A stretch of DNA of 64,000 nucleotides from Arthrobacter sp. Bi83 (GCF_918698095.1 NZ_CAKKLY010000006.1:1-64000), one strand, 5' to 3'; positions 36,316-45,357 are shown, counted from the first letter of the stretch. The notes: generated by a model not told the origin, from the letters alone. Translations and numbers: made by a program.

Positions 36316-36951
36316 TTATGGGGCCGCATACTGGCCGACCCAGTCGACGAGCGGGCGGAGCTGTTCCCATCGGCTGGCCACCTCCCGTTTGGCGCCCGCA
36401 GTGGCGAGCCACCCGGCGTCTCGGAACGTGACTCCCGCTGACAGCGACTTGTGCTTGAGCAGCTCGGCCCGAGGGTGGTCCTTGTCGAAGCCCCGGGGCA
36501 CGGTCTTGAGCTTCTCGCCTTCCACCACGAACCCGGCAGCGGCGATCCTGTCCACGATTTTCTGCAAGGCCGCGCCGCTGGCCTGGGCATCCACGGCGCT
36601 GCGGAACCGGGCAAGCTGCGCCGGCGTGTGTGAGTGGTAGCCGCCGCCGATCAGCAGCCCGTCCGCGCTGACCTGGATGTAGTAACCCACGCCTTCCTGC
36701 CGTGCGGCGAAGGCTCCCTGGGCGGTCTTGTACGGCGACTTGTCCTGCGAGAACCGGATGTCCCGGTTGGGCCGGAAGATCTTGCCCGGGCCGAACTTAT
36801 CCTCCAGTTCGGCGAGCAGCAGCGCGAGCGGCTGCTTCACCTCCGAGTCATAGGTGTCCTTGTTTTCAAGCCACCATTCACGGTTGTTGTTGTTCTCCAG
36901 CTCCGCATAGAACCGGAAGGCGGCATCCGGGATGCCTTCGAACGTGTCCAT
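36316..36951 (-). CDS. DUF2461 domain-containing protein
   Basis: 211-residue cytosolic protein of the DUF2461 family (TIGR02453 type), function unknown. Characteristic blocks: FRFYAELENNNNREWWLENKDTY near the start, FRPNRDIRFSQDKSPYKT and GYYIQVSADGLLIGGGYH. The frame extends to 36996, but ATG 36951 directly precedes the conserved DTFEGIPDAAFRF start; no ribosome site is seen, so a leaderless or different start is possible. It is monocistronic, lying between the convergent permease and the catalase terminator. Confidence 0.85.
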   Translation of the reverse strand: MDTFEGIPDAAFRFYAELENNNNREWWLENKDTYDSEVKQPLALLLAELEDKFGPGKIFRPNRDIRFSQDKSPYKTAQGAFAARQEGVGYYIQVSADGLLIGGGYHSHTPAQLARFRSAVDAQASGAALQKIVDRIAAAGFVVEGEKLKTVPRGFDKDHPRAELLKHKSLSAGVTFRDAGWLATAGAKREVASRWEQLRPLVDWVGQYAAP

Positions 36952-37012
36952 ACAAGGATCGTAGGGAGGCATCGTCAATACAGCCAGAGAAGGCATCGGC
37001 TATGTGGAAAAG

Positions 37013-37048
37013 GCCCACCCCGCCACGGAAATCCGTGACGGGGTGGGC
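37013..37048. terminator. Intrinsic terminator after the catalase gene
   Basis: Arms of 17 bp (37013-37029 GCCCACCCCGCCACGGA and 37032-37048) pair with a single mismatch around a 2-nt loop. It lies 28 nt beyond the catalase stop on the minus strand. Confidence 0.85.
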
Positions 37049-37076
37049 GTGCCCGGTAAGGGCGGTAAAGCTGGGG

Positions 37077-38576
37077 TCAGAACTTCGCGGCCGCTTCGGC
37101 GTCCGACTCGGTCTGGGCTGCACCCAGGTTGGCGCGCAGCTTGGCGCCAAGCTCGGCGTCCACGTTGGTCCAGTACTGGATGGCGCGCTCCTTGATGCCC
37201 GGGCTCTTCACGCCGCCCACAGCACCGGTGATGGTTTCCAGCAGACGGGCCTTCTCGCCGTCGTTGTACACCTCGCGGTACAGAGTGCCGGCCTGGCCGA
37301 AGTCGCCGTCCTCAGCGTGCAGGGAGTGCGCGGCGAGCGTCAGCGCGCCGTCGTTCTCCCAGCCGCCGGCCGGGTTCTGCGGTTCCACGGCTGCCGGGCC
37401 GCCGAGGGAGTTCGGGGCGTAGACCGGAACGGAAGGGGCGTTGAAGTGGTAGCGCCCGGCACCGTCCTGGCTGTAGTTGTTGACCTGGTTCTTGGGCAGG
37501 TTCACCGGGATCTGGGCGTGGTTGGTGCCCACGCGGTAGCGGTGCGCGTCCGCGTAGGAGAAGATGCGCGCCTGCAGCATCTTGTCCGGCGAAGCGGCGA
37601 TGCCCGGCACGAAGTTCGACGGCGCGAAGGTGGCCTGCTCGATCTGCGCGAAGTAGTTCTCCGGGTTCCGGTTCAGCTCCATGGTGCCCACCTTGATCAG
37701 CGGGTAGTCAGCGTGCGGCCACACCTTGGTGAGGTCGAACGGGTTGAAGCGGTAGGTCTTGGCATCCTCGTACGGCATGACCTGGACGTGGAGGTCCCAG
37801 GACGGGAAGTTGCCGGCGGCAATGTTTTCCTGCAGGTCGCGGATGTAGAAGTCCGCGTCCGAGCCGGCGAGAGCCTCGGCGTCGTCGCCCGTCATGGACT
37901 TCACGCCCTGGTTGGACTTGAAGTGGTACTTGACCCAGAAGCGCTCGCCCTCGGCGTTGATCCACTGGTAGGTGTGCGAGCCGTAGCCCTGCATTTCGCG
38001 CCAGGAGGCGGGCAGGCCGCGGTCACCCATGAGCCAGGTGACCTGGTGGGCGGACTCGGGGGACAGGGTCCAGAAGTCCCACTGCATGTCGGCGTCGCGC
38101 AGGTGGGTGCCGGGGAGGCGCTTCTGGGAGTGGATGAAGTCGGGGAACTTGATGCCGTCGCGGATGAAGAACACCGGGGTGTTGTTGCCCACGAGGTCGT
38201 AGTTGCCCTCGGAGGTGTAGAACTTGACCGCGAAGCCGCGGGGGTCGCGCCAGGTGTCGGGAGAGCCGTTTTCACCGGCGACCGAGGAGAACCGGATCAG
38301 CATTTCGGTCTCCGCACCTGGCTGCAGGAAAGCGGCCTTGGTGTACTTGGAGATGTCCTCGGTGGTCTTGAAGCTGCCGAATGCGCCGCCGCCCTTGGCA
38401 TGCACAACGCGCTCCGGGACGCGCTCGCGGTTGAACTGTGCGAGCTTTTCGACCAGGTAGTGGTCGGTCAGGATGATAGCGCCGTCGGCGCCGGTTGCCT
38501 GAGAGTGGGCGTCGGACGTGACGGGAGCACCGGACTGTGTCGTGGACACAGCGGGCGCAGAGATGTTCTGAGTCAT
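37077..38576 (-). CDS. katA: Monofunctional haem catalase
   Basis: 499-residue clade-3-size catalase degrading hydrogen peroxide in the cytosol. Distal His in [13 protein letters not shown] (near 63), Asn in [14 protein letters not shown], haem-ligand Tyr in [15 protein letters not shown] (near 340), and NHAQIPVN. A Ser/Thr/Ala-rich stretch (about 1-30) precedes the conserved domain. It is transcribed with the Fur-family gene 25 nt upstream, the same layout as catR-catA of Streptomyces. Peroxide induction by relief of that repressor is inferred, supported by the Fur box at 39085-39109. Confidence 0.95.
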   Translation of the reverse strand: MTQNISAPAVSTTQSGAPVTSDAHSQATGADGAIILTDHYLVEKLAQFNRERVPERVVHAKGGGAFGSFKTTEDISKYTKAAFLQPGAETEMLIRFSSVAGENGSPDTWRDPRGFAVKFYTSEGNYDLVGNNTPVFFIRDGIKFPDFIHSQKRLPGTHLRDADMQWDFWTLSPESAHQVTWLMGDRGLPASWREMQGYGSHTYQWINAEGERFWVKYHFKSNQGVKSMTGDDAEALAGSDADFYIRDLQENIAAGNFPSWDLHVQVMPYEDAKTYRFNPFDLTKVWPHADYPLIKVGTMELNRNPENYFAQIEQATFAPSNFVPGIAASPDKMLQARIFSYADAHRYRVGTNHAQIPVNLPKNQVNNYSQDGAGRYHFNAPSVPVYAPNSLGGPAAVEPQNPAGGWENDGALTLAAHSLHAEDGDFGQAGTLYREVYNDGEKARLLETITGAVGGVKSPGIKERAIQYWTNVDAELGAKLRANLGAAQTESDAEAAAKF

Positions 38577-38601
38577 CTTTCTCCTATTTCTTTATTACTT
38601 G

Positions 38602-39069
38602 TCAGTTGCGTTCAGAAGGAAGTTTTTGGGCCTGCTGGCAGTCCCCGCAGATGCCCTGGTACATGACGTCGGCGATCTGGATGGTCATGGGATGGGAGTT
38701 CTCGTTCCAGTGCGGGGTGAGGCACGGGGCGTGGCCGACCGCGCAGTCAACGTCCTCCACGCGGCCGCAGCTGATGCAGATGGCGTGGTGGTGGTTGTCA
38801 CCCACGCGCGTCTCGTACAGCGCGGGGGAGTGCGGCGGTTCGAAACGGCGGAGCATGTGCAGGTCGGTGAGGTCCCCGAGGACCACGTAGACGGACTGGG
38901 CGGTCAGCTCCGGAAGTTCCTCGCGTGCCGCCGCCAGAATGCTGTCCGCCGGGGAATGCGGGTGGTGTTCGACGGCGGCCAGCACCGCCAGCCGCTGTTT
39001 GGTCACCCGGCGGCCGTGGGCGCGCAGGGCCGCGGCCCAGGCTTCGTGGCTTTCCGGTTGCTCCGTCAT
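38602..39069 (-). CDS. Fur family repressor, CatR/PerR/FurA-like
   Basis: 155-residue metal-dependent repressor. ATG 39069 has AGGGAC just upstream; four codons further out is ATG 39081. The winged helix (about 12-80) shows RVTKQRLAVLAAVEHHPHSPAD and TAQSVYVVLGDLTDLHML. The regulatory-metal site is DNHHHAICISCGRVEDVDC, and the structural zinc Cys pairs are CISC and CGDC. It precedes catalase by 25 nt and controls it as well as itself, by analogy with CatR. The divergent EntS-like exporter shares the intergenic region and may be co-regulated. Peroxide- versus iron-sensing is inferred from the catalase neighbour only. Confidence 0.9.
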   Translation of the reverse strand: MTEQPESHEAWAAALRAHGRRVTKQRLAVLAAVEHHPHSPADSILAAAREELPELTAQSVYVVLGDLTDLHMLRRFEPPHSPALYETRVGDNHHHAICISCGRVEDVDCAVGHAPCLTPHWNENSHPMTIQIADVMYQGICGDCQQAQKLPSERN

Positions 39070-39084
39070 GTCCCTATTCAACCA

Positions 39085-39109
39085 CTTATTTTGACTAGAT
39101 CACAATAAG
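39085..39109. promoter_or_regulatory. Fur/PerR-type operator between catR and the EntS-like gene
   Basis: A 25-bp AT-rich inverted repeat in otherwise GC-rich DNA: half sites CTTATTNTGA and TCANAATAAG, with 9 of 10 pairs in each arm. It lies 16 bp upstream of the repressor start and 36 bp upstream of the divergent MFS start. Confidence 0.8.
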
Positions 39110-39145
39110 GGGGGACTAACTCCCGTCCGCGGCTAGAGTTGCCGG

Positions 39146-40417
39146 GTGGGAAAACTTCTGGCTGACATCACTCCGCTGCGCGAAAGTCCGGCCTTCCGGC
39201 GGCTGTGGCTGGGTTCGGCCATTTCGAACGTGGGCAGCCAGCTCACCCTTGTGGCCGTCAGCCTGGAGGTTTACCGGCTGACGCAGGACAGCCTCTACGT
39301 GGGCCTGCTCAGCATCTTTGCCCTGGTTCCGCTGGTGCTCGGCGGACTGCTGGGCGGATCCATTGCCGATTCGCACGACCGGCGCATCGTGGCGCTGCTT
39401 TCCTCCTTGGTGCTGTGGCTCACCACGGGCGGACTCGCTCTGCAGGCCTGGCTGGAGCTGGGAAACGTGTGGCTGCTGTATCTGCTGGTGGCCGTGCAGA
39501 GCGGGGCCCAGGCCATCAACCAGCCGGCCCGCAGCGCCATCATTCCGGTGCTGGTGCGCAAGGAGCTCCTTCCGGCGGCGAATGCGCTGAGCATGATCAC
39601 GTTCGGCCTGGGCATGACGGCGGGGCCGCTGCTGGCCGGCCTGCTGGTGGCGTCCGTAGGGTTTGGCTGGACCTATAGTCTGGACTTCGTGAGCTTCGCT
39701 TTCGCTTTCTGGGCATTGTTTAAGCTGCCGCCCATGCCGCCCGGCAAGGAGGCCGGCCGGGCGGGGCTGCGGTCCGTGGCGGAAGGATTCCGGTTCCTGG
39801 GCACCCGGCCCAACCTGCGCATGACATTCATCATCGACCTCGTTGCCATGATTCTTGCCCAGCCGAGGGCGCTGCTGCCCGCGGTGGGGGCCCTCATGAT
39901 CGGCGGCGGCGAAACCACGGTGGGCATCCTCCTTGCGTCCACGGCCGTCGGCGCCTTTCTGGCGGGGCTGTTTTCCGGACCGCTGGGCCACATCCGGAGG
40001 CAGGGCAGGGCCGTGGTCTGGTCGGTCATGGGCTGGGGTGCCTCCATCGGAGGTTTCGGCCTGGTGGTGGTTCTCGCCGGCCGCTCCGGCTCCGGCGGCG
40101 TGACGCTGTGGCTGGTGCCCGCCGTGCTGTGCTGCGCCCTCGCGGGCATTGCGGACTCCGTGAGTGCGGTTTTCCGCACCACCATCCTGCAGTCGGCCAC
40201 CCCGGACCACCTGCGCGGACGTCTCCAGGGGGTCTTCATTGTGGTGGTTGCGGGAGGGCCCCGGCTGGGCGACATGCTTGCCGGCGGCGGGACTAAAATT
40301 CTAAGTGAGGGCTGGGTCCTGCTGATCGGCGGAGTCCTGTGCATCGTGGTGGCCTGGGCGGCGGCGCGCTGTCAGTCCGGCTTCCTGACGTACGACGCCC
40401 GGAATCCCGTTCCGTAG
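39146..40417 (+). CDS. MFS exporter, EntS (enterobactin exporter) type
   Basis: 423-residue membrane protein with about 12 hydrophobic segments and a GTG start. The N-terminus LLADITPLRESPAFRRLWLG with SAISNVGSQLTLVAVSLEVY is characteristic of the EntS/bacilysin-type MFS_3 group, and the first-loop motif appears as GGSIADSHDRR. EntS exports the siderophore enterobactin; here no siderophore genes are seen, so the cargo is unknown. Being divergent from a Fur-family gene over a shared operator is compatible with an iron or oxidative-stress link. A 75-nt gap leads to HtpX. Confidence 0.85.
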   Translation: MGKLLADITPLRESPAFRRLWLGSAISNVGSQLTLVAVSLEVYRLTQDSLYVGLLSIFALVPLVLGGLLGGSIADSHDRRIVALLSSLVLWLTTGGLALQAWLELGNVWLLYLLVAVQSGAQAINQPARSAIIPVLVRKELLPAANALSMITFGLGMTAGPLLAGLLVASVGFGWTYSLDFVSFAFAFWALFKLPPMPPGKEAGRAGLRSVAEGFRFLGTRPNLRMTFIIDLVAMILAQPRALLPAVGALMIGGGETTVGILLASTAVGAFLAGLFSGPLGHIRRQGRAVVWSVMGWGASIGGFGLVVVLAGRSGSGGVTLWLVPAVLCCALAGIADSVSAVFRTTILQSATPDHLRGRLQGVFIVVVAGGPRLGDMLAGGGTKILSEGWVLLIGGVLCIVVAWAAARCQSGFLTYDARNPVP

Positions 40418-40492
40418 CGGCCTTGCCGCAAGCAAGACCTCTGTGGGCAAGACCTGGAGTCCGGCCCCGACTCACGAGCAGTGGAGGCAACA

Positions 40493-41362
40493 GTGCACAA
40501 TCACCACAACGGACTGAAGACGGCAGCGCTTTTCGGAGTGCTGTGGGCGGTTCTGCTGGCGCTTGGCGCACTGATCGGGTCCAGTATGCGCAGTGCCGCG
40601 CCCCTTTTGATCATGGCGCTGATCGGCGTCGCAACCACCGCCTACGGTTACTGGAACAGCGACAAAATCGCGCTCCGTTCAATGCAGGCCTACCCCGTGA
40701 CCGAAGCGCAGGCCCCGGAGCTCTACCAAATGGTCCGGGACCTCTCCATGCGCGCCAGCCAGCCCATGCCGCGCATCTTCGTCTCGCCCACCATGGCGCC
40801 GAACGCATTCGCAACGGGGCGGAATCCCAGGAATGCGGCCGTCTGCGTGACCGAAGGCATCGTGCAGCTGCTGAGCCCCCGCGAGCTCCGCGGCGTCCTG
40901 GGCCATGAGCTGATGCACGTCTACAACCGTGACATCCTGACCTCGTCCGTGGCTGCCGCCGTGGCCGGTGTCATCACCTCGGTGGGGCAGATGCTGCTGT
41001 TCTTCGGCGGCGGCGACCGCCGCAACTCGAACCCGCTGGCCCTCATTGCCATGGCGCTGCTCGCGCCGCTCGCGGCGTCGCTGATCCAGGTGGCCATCTC
41101 CCGCACCAGGGAGTACGACGCCGATGAGGACGGCTCGCAGCTCACCGGAGACCCGCTCGCGCTGGCCTCAGCCCTGCGGAAGATCCATCAGGGGGTTCAG
41201 GCAGCGCCGCTGCCGCAGGACCAGCGTCTGGTCAACACCTCGCACCTGATGATCGCCAATCCGTTCCGCGGCGGGGCGATGACCAAGCTGTTCGCTACCC
41301 ACCCGCCCATGCAGGACCGCATCGCCAGGCTGGAGCGGATGGCGGGCCGGCCGCTCAACTGA
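40493..41362 (+). CDS. htpX: Membrane zinc metalloprotease HtpX (M48B)
   Basis: 289-residue inner-membrane protease for misfolded membrane proteins. GTG 40493 follows GTGGAGG at 40481-40487, so the frame opening at 40481 is not used. Two N-terminal hydrophobic segments (AALFGVLWAVLLALGALIG, PLLIMALIGVATTAYGYW), then the zinc site HELMH in VLGHELMHVYNRDIL (about 136) with the third ligand Glu in SRTREYDADEDG. Two more hydrophobic segments lie between. Length is normal for actinobacterial HtpX. It follows the MFS gene in the same direction. Confidence 0.93.
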   Translation: MHNHHNGLKTAALFGVLWAVLLALGALIGSSMRSAAPLLIMALIGVATTAYGYWNSDKIALRSMQAYPVTEAQAPELYQMVRDLSMRASQPMPRIFVSPTMAPNAFATGRNPRNAAVCVTEGIVQLLSPRELRGVLGHELMHVYNRDILTSSVAAAVAGVITSVGQMLLFFGGGDRRNSNPLALIAMALLAPLAASLIQVAISRTREYDADEDGSQLTGDPLALASALRKIHQGVQAAPLPQDQRLVNTSHLMIANPFRGGAMTKLFATHPPMQDRIARLERMAGRPLN

Positions 41363-41413
41363 CCTCCCGCCGTCGTACTTCAACGGGGCGGGATGCAGGT
41401 ACTGGATGCAGGC

Positions 41414-41902
41414 TTACCCGAACGAACGCGCGTAGCACACGGACAGCGGCTCGCCGGCGTACGGCCCGAAGTTGTCGATCGGCCGGTAGCCCTCGCGCTC
41501 GTAGAACCCGATGGCGTCCGGCTGGGCTGTCCCGGTCTCGAGCTTGAGCTCGCGCAGCCCCAGGCGGGCCGCCTCGGATTCAAGGCTGCGCAGCACCGCG
41601 GCAGCCACTCCGCTCCCGCGGTGGCCCGGCAGCACGAACATCCGCTTGATCTCCGCCGAGGCCGCGTCCAGCTGCCGCAGCGCGCCGCAGGCCACGGCCG
41701 CGCCCTGCCCGTCGCGGGCGACAAGGAAGACGGTGATGTCCTCGGCGGTGGGTGCCGAGCCGGGTTCATGGTCGTCGCATCCGTACCGGGCGTCCAGTTC
41801 GGCCCGCTGCATGGCGCGGAGCCGCGTGCCATCCGCTGCGTCCCATGGCTCAGCTGCCACGCTGAAGTCCACGCCGGTGTTTGCGCCCTGGGTGGTTGTC
41901 AT
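41414..41902 (-). CDS. GNAT family N-acetyltransferase
   Basis: 162-residue cytosolic acetyl-CoA-dependent transferase. Motif A is clear: AEIKRMFVLPGHRGSGVAAAVLRSLE (Q/RxxGxG/A variant RGSGVA), followed by LGLRELKLETGTAQPDAIGFYEREGY and a C-terminal strand YAGEPLSVCYARSFG. Acceptor substrate unknown. ATG 41902 overlaps the stop of efeB by 4 nt (ATGA), so translation is coupled and it forms the third gene of the EfeOB transcription unit. Why a GNAT enzyme is attached to iron uptake is not clear. Confidence 0.85.
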   Translation of the reverse strand: MTTTQGANTGVDFSVAAEPWDAADGTRLRAMQRAELDARYGCDDHEPGSAPTAEDITVFLVARDGQGAAVACGALRQLDAASAEIKRMFVLPGHRGSGVAAAVLRSLESEAARLGLRELKLETGTAQPDAIGFYEREGYRPIDNFGPYAGEPLSVCYARSFG

Positions 41903-43167
41903 GCCGTAAAAAGCCCTTCGCCGAAGAATCCGCCGGGCCGCACTCCGGGAGGAACAGCGAACAGGCCCGAGCCGGTGTGCTGCAGGTATTCTACGGACAG
42001 GGTGTCCTGCCGTGCCATGGCCAGCTGCATCGGCACGTAGTGCGTGCGCGGATCCTTCACGAACGCGATGAAGAACAGGCCAGCATCCAGGTGGCCCAGG
42101 CCGTCGGAGCCGTCCGTGAAGTTGTAGCCGCGCCGCAGCATGCGCACGCCGTTGTTGTGTGACGGGTGCGCCACCCGGACGTGCGAGTCCCTGGCGATCA
42201 GCGTTTCCTGGTCCGGGCCCTTCGCGTCGAAGTCCGGGGCAGTGAACTCGGTGCCGCCGGAGAGCGGCGCACCTTCGGCCTTGGTCCTGCCGATCAGGCT
42301 CTCCTGCTCGCGAAGGGAGGTGCGGTCCCAGATCTCTATGTGCATGCGGATTCGGCGGGCCACAAGGTAGCTGCCGCCTTCCATCCAGGCTTCGGTGGCT
42401 TTGCCGCCGCCGGGGACCCAGACGTGTGCGTCGAGGAGCCCGGCGTCCTCGGCTTTCACATTGCTGGTGCCGTCCTTGAAGCCGAAGAGGTTGCGCGGTG
42501 TCTGCTGGGACCGGGACGTAGAGGATGTGCGGCCGAAGCCGAGCTGGGACCAGCGCACGCGGGTCTTGCCGAATCCGATCCTGGCCAGGTTGCGGATGGC
42601 GTGGACCGCCACTTGGGGATCATCGGAGCAGGCCTGGACCACGAGGTCGCCGCCGGTCCGCTGCTCCTGCAGGCCGTCCCCGGGAAAATGGGGGAGATCA
42701 ATCAGGGCCTCGGGGCGGCGCCCCGCCAGCCCGAACCTGCCGGTTCCGTCCTTTTCGAAGAGCGTGGGGCCGAATCCGAAGGTGAGGGTCAGCCGGGCCG
42801 CATTCAGGCCCAGGGCTTCGCCGGTATCCTCGGGCGGGGCGTCCGCCGGCCCGCCCACGGCGCCGGTGGATCCGGTTTCCCGCCCTGCCGTCAAGGCAGC
42901 GGCAGCCTCCGTCCAGTCCTTCAGCAGCTGGATGAGCTCCGCCCGGTCCTCGGTGATGACATCGAAAGCCGCCATGTGCAGCCGGTCCTGGGCCGGCGTC
43001 GTGATTCCCGACTGGCGGTCACCGTAAAAGGCGACGGTGTCATTCGCCGGGCCCGCAGCCTCGGCGACGGCGTCGTGCCCCAGGAATCCTGCGGCCAGTC
43101 CGGCGGCAGCGCCCACACCGCCGGCCCCGGCGAGGGACAGCAGTCCGCGACGACTTACCTGGCTCAC
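41899..43167 (-). CDS. efeB: Deferrochelatase/Dyp-type peroxidase EfeB
   Basis: 422-residue haem peroxidase that works outside the membrane with EfeO, and in E. coli takes iron from haem or oxidises Fe2+. A Tat signal is visible at once (SRRGLLSLAGAGGVGAAAG). The Dyp motif GFKDGTSN near 255 supplies the catalytic Asp; the haem His is in RVAHPSHNNGVRMLRRGYNF near 345. The start is GTG, overlapping the end of efeO by 4 nt (GTGA), and the stop overlaps the GNAT start by 4 nt. Length is normal for the family. Confidence 0.93.
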   Translation of the reverse strand: MSQVSRRGLLSLAGAGGVGAAAGLAAGFLGHDAVAEAAGPANDTVAFYGDRQSGITTPAQDRLHMAAFDVITEDRAELIQLLKDWTEAAAALTAGRETGSTGAVGGPADAPPEDTGEALGLNAARLTLTFGFGPTLFEKDGTGRFGLAGRRPEALIDLPHFPGDGLQEQRTGGDLVVQACSDDPQVAVHAIRNLARIGFGKTRVRWSQLGFGRTSSTSRSQQTPRNLFGFKDGTSNVKAEDAGLLDAHVWVPGGGKATEAWMEGGSYLVARRIRMHIEIWDRTSLREQESLIGRTKAEGAPLSGGTEFTAPDFDAKGPDQETLIARDSHVRVAHPSHNNGVRMLRRGYNFTDGSDGLGHLDAGLFFIAFVKDPRTHYVPMQLAMARQDTLSVEYLQHTGSGLFAVPPGVRPGGFFGEGLFTA

Positions 43168-44114
43168 TGCACCACTGCCGACGTGAGCCGGGAAAGCGGT
43201 TCGCCCAGCGCATCGACCAAGGCCGCCAGTTTCTGGACCTGCACGGGCGTGAGCTCGCCGTAGTAGGCAAAGCCGTCACCCTTGGCGTGTTTCTTGAGCT
43301 CCGTCTGGAGTGCCGCGAACTTGGAGTCGAGTTCAGTCGCCAGCCCGGCGTTGTTCTGCTGGAGCGCGGGGCGAAGGATCTCGAAGGCGGTCCGTGCGCC
43401 GTCCACGTTGGCCTGGAAGTCCCAGAGGTCCGTGTGGGACCAGGTCTCTTCTTCGCCGGTGACCTTGCCGGTGGCCACCTCGTCGAGAAGTTCCTTTGCG
43501 CCGTTGCCCAGTTTGTCTGCGGTGAGGGTCACCGTTCGGGTGCGCCGGCGGAGGTCTTCCGTGTCCGCCACGAGCTGCTTGGCCAGCACTGCGCGCTCGG
43601 ACGTCGTCATCGGCTGGTAGCCGGCAGGGGCGAAGAGGTCCTTCTCCGCCCGGTGCCACCCGGTCCACTGTTCGCCCGGCGCCAGGTCCGCCTGCCGGAG
43701 ATCCAGCTTGGGGTCCAGATCGCCGAAGGCCTCGGCCACCGGCTCAATCCGTTCCCAGTGCATGCGGGTGGGGGCGTACAGGCTGCGGGCAGTGGCGGCA
43801 TTGCCGTCCGCGAAGGCGGCGGCGAACGCTTTGGTGCCGGCCACGAGCTGGTCAACCTGATCCTCGACGTAGGCGGAGTACTTGGCGGCGGCGGTGTCAT
43901 TGAGTTTCTGCAGGGTGGCATCCCCGGAGACATTCCCGGCAGGACTGCCGGCGGGTGAAGCGGGGGCTCCTGCGCCTACTCCCGCGCCGGCGCAGGATGT
44001 GAGGACCAGGGGAAGGAGGACTGCGCCGGCAACCAGTCCGAGTGCGGAGGTGATGCTGCGGGCGGCCGGGCCTCGCGGAGCGCGGGATTGCCGGTCAAAG
44101 TAGGGCGCGTTCAT
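43164..44114 (-). CDS. efeO: EfeO/EfeM-type iron-uptake lipoprotein, M75 (imelysin) domain only
   Basis: 316-residue exported protein. ATG 44114 has GAGGAC seven bases upstream, preferable to 44165. The signal peptide ends with a lipobox LTSCA (lipid-modified Cys), then a Ser/Gly/Ala-rich stretch. The M75 domain (about 80-310) contains the HxxE motif GWHRAEKDLF (near 162) and RMHWERIEPVAEAFGDLDP. The cupredoxin domain of E. coli EfeO is missing, so it is EfeM-like. It heads the efeO-efeB-GNAT operon. A DtxR-like box lies 58 bp upstream. No efeU permease is present nearby. Confidence 0.9.
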   Translation of the reverse strand: MNAPYFDRQSRAPRGPAARSITSALGLVAGAVLLPLVLTSCAGAGVGAGAPASPAGSPAGNVSGDATLQKLNDTAAAKYSAYVEDQVDQLVAGTKAFAAAFADGNAATARSLYAPTRMHWERIEPVAEAFGDLDPKLDLRQADLAPGEQWTGWHRAEKDLFAPAGYQPMTTSERAVLAKQLVADTEDLRRRTRTVTLTADKLGNGAKELLDEVATGKVTGEEETWSHTDLWDFQANVDGARTAFEILRPALQQNNAGLATELDSKFAALQTELKKHAKGDGFAYYGELTPVQVQKLAALVDALGEPLSRLTSAVVQ

Positions 44115-44171
44115 GGTGTCCTCGGGGTCTCGGTGCGGGGGCGTGGGTACCGGCCTCGTGGTCAACTGACC

Positions 44172-44190
44172 CTAAGTAAGGCTGGCCTAA
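44172..44190. promoter_or_regulatory. DtxR/IdeR-type iron box upstream of efeO
   Basis: CTAAGTAAGGCTGGCCTAA matches the consensus TTAGGTTAGGCTAACCTAA at 14 of 19 positions, including both outer half-site ends. Its place 58 bp before efeO implies iron repression. Confidence 0.6.
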
Positions 44191-44367
44191 GCAGGAGACT
44201 ACCCGCGGCTGAGAATTAAGCGAAATTTCCGTGCCCTAATTACGGGGGGGCTCGTAAGGCTGAACGTCCGTGGGCTCAGATATACGCATGAGGCCGGGTG
44301 TCCGCGCCAGATGTGACGCGGGCGCCCGCCCCGGCGGTCCAGCCGAAAGGGCCGGAGGTGATGCTTG

Positions 44368-44859
44368 CTAGCTGCGGAAGTTCACGAACTGGAGATCGGC
44401 CTCGTCAAAGTCCTTCAGCAGGGCCATGGTGGCCTGAAGGTCATCGCGGGACTTGGACGTCACGCGGAGTTCGTCGCCCTGGATCTGGGACTTGACGGAC
44501 TTGGGCGCCTCGTCGCGGATCAGCTTGTTGATCTTCTTGGCGAGATCCTGGGCGATACCCTCCTTGATGGAAGCCTCCAGCCGGAATTCCTTGCCCGAAG
44601 CGTACGGCTCACCCGTGTCCAGGGACTTGAGCGAGATCCCGCGGCGGATCAGCTTGGACTGCAGCACGTCCAGAACGGCAAGGACGCGCTCTTCAGAGTT
44701 CGCCTTCATGAGGATCTTGTCATCGCTGAAGTCAACCTCGGCCCCGACGCCCTTGAAGTCGTATCGCTGCACCAGCTCCTTCTGCGCCTGGTTCAGGGCG
44801 TTCGCCACTTCCTGCTTGTCTACTTTGCTTACGACGTCGAATGTGGACTCGCCTGCCAT
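44368..44859 (-). CDS. yajQ: YajQ family cyclic di-GMP/nucleotide-binding protein
   Basis: 163-residue cytosolic protein of two similar ferredoxin-like halves. ATG 44859 has AGAGGAGAG upstream; the frame from 44928 is a longer artefact. It begins ESTFDVVSKVDKQEVANALNQ, then TRYDFKG-type text (LVQRYDFKGVGAEVDF), with a C-terminal KSQIQGDELRVTSKSRDDLQ and FVNFR end. These are strong family signatures. Some members bind c-di-GMP; other roles are described and the function here is not known. Monocistronic. Confidence 0.92.
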   Translation of the reverse strand: MAGESTFDVVSKVDKQEVANALNQAQKELVQRYDFKGVGAEVDFSDDKILMKANSEERVLAVLDVLQSKLIRRGISLKSLDTGEPYASGKEFRLEASIKEGIAQDLAKKINKLIRDEAPKSVKSQIQGDELRVTSKSRDDLQATMALLKDFDEADLQFVNFRS

Positions 44860-45102
44860 GACTCTCCTCTTGATGGTGGTTGCTTTCGCCCGGCCGGCGC
44901 CGGTTGTGCCCGCGCATGGACTGCCCATTGCAAAGTTGTGCCGGCCCGGCCTGGCGTGGATATCTGCAGTCCAGCGTAGTACGGATGGGCCGGTTGTGAA
45001 GGTGAAACCCCTTTCACAGTTCTCTCATAGCGAAGGCACTGGTGGAACGAAGGTTGGCTGCGCAGAGTTGTAGGAGTTGGAAGCCGCCCCGGAAGGAATG
45101 CA

Positions 45103-45357
45103 ATGACCCACCAGGCAGTCCGCTATGTCAGCCGATCCACCGCAGCCGCCGCCGGGGTGATCGCGACTGCAGCCACCTCGGTCACCGCCGCGGCCGTGGC
45201 CGCGTCGATCATCCTTAGCCCCGCCGCGGACGCATCATCGAGACTGGACGGCGTGCACGCGGACCTCCAGCGGGCAGTGCAGCTCCATCAGATCACCGAG
45301 GAGCAAGCTGTCCGGTTTGAAGCGAAACTCGCCGGGCGCATTCTCGGAGAAGCCTGA
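45103..45357 (+). CDS. Small secreted or membrane-tethered hypothetical protein
   Basis: 84-residue protein. GGAAGGA lies 6 bases before ATG 45103 (ATG 45098 is out of frame). An Ala-rich hydrophobic segment AAAGVIATAATSVTAAAVAASIILSPAADA (split for length: residues 16-44) looks like an export signal with a possible AxA site. The remainder (about 45-84) is a short helical region SRLDGVHADLQRAVQLHQ, then QAVRFEAKLAGRILGEA. No family recognised. It lies 116 nt upstream of tRNA-Tyr. Small size and compositional bias make it less certain than neighbours. Confidence 0.55.
   Translation: MTHQAVRYVSRSTAAAAGVIATAATSVTAAAVAASIILSPAADASSRLDGVHADLQRAVQLHQITEEQAVRFEAKLAGRILGEA

Noticed and set aside
42166-43263. 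Plus-strand open frame of 365 codons across efeB
   Set aside because: Shadow of efeB, whose Tat signal, GFKDG motif and 4-nt overlaps fix the minus strand as coding.
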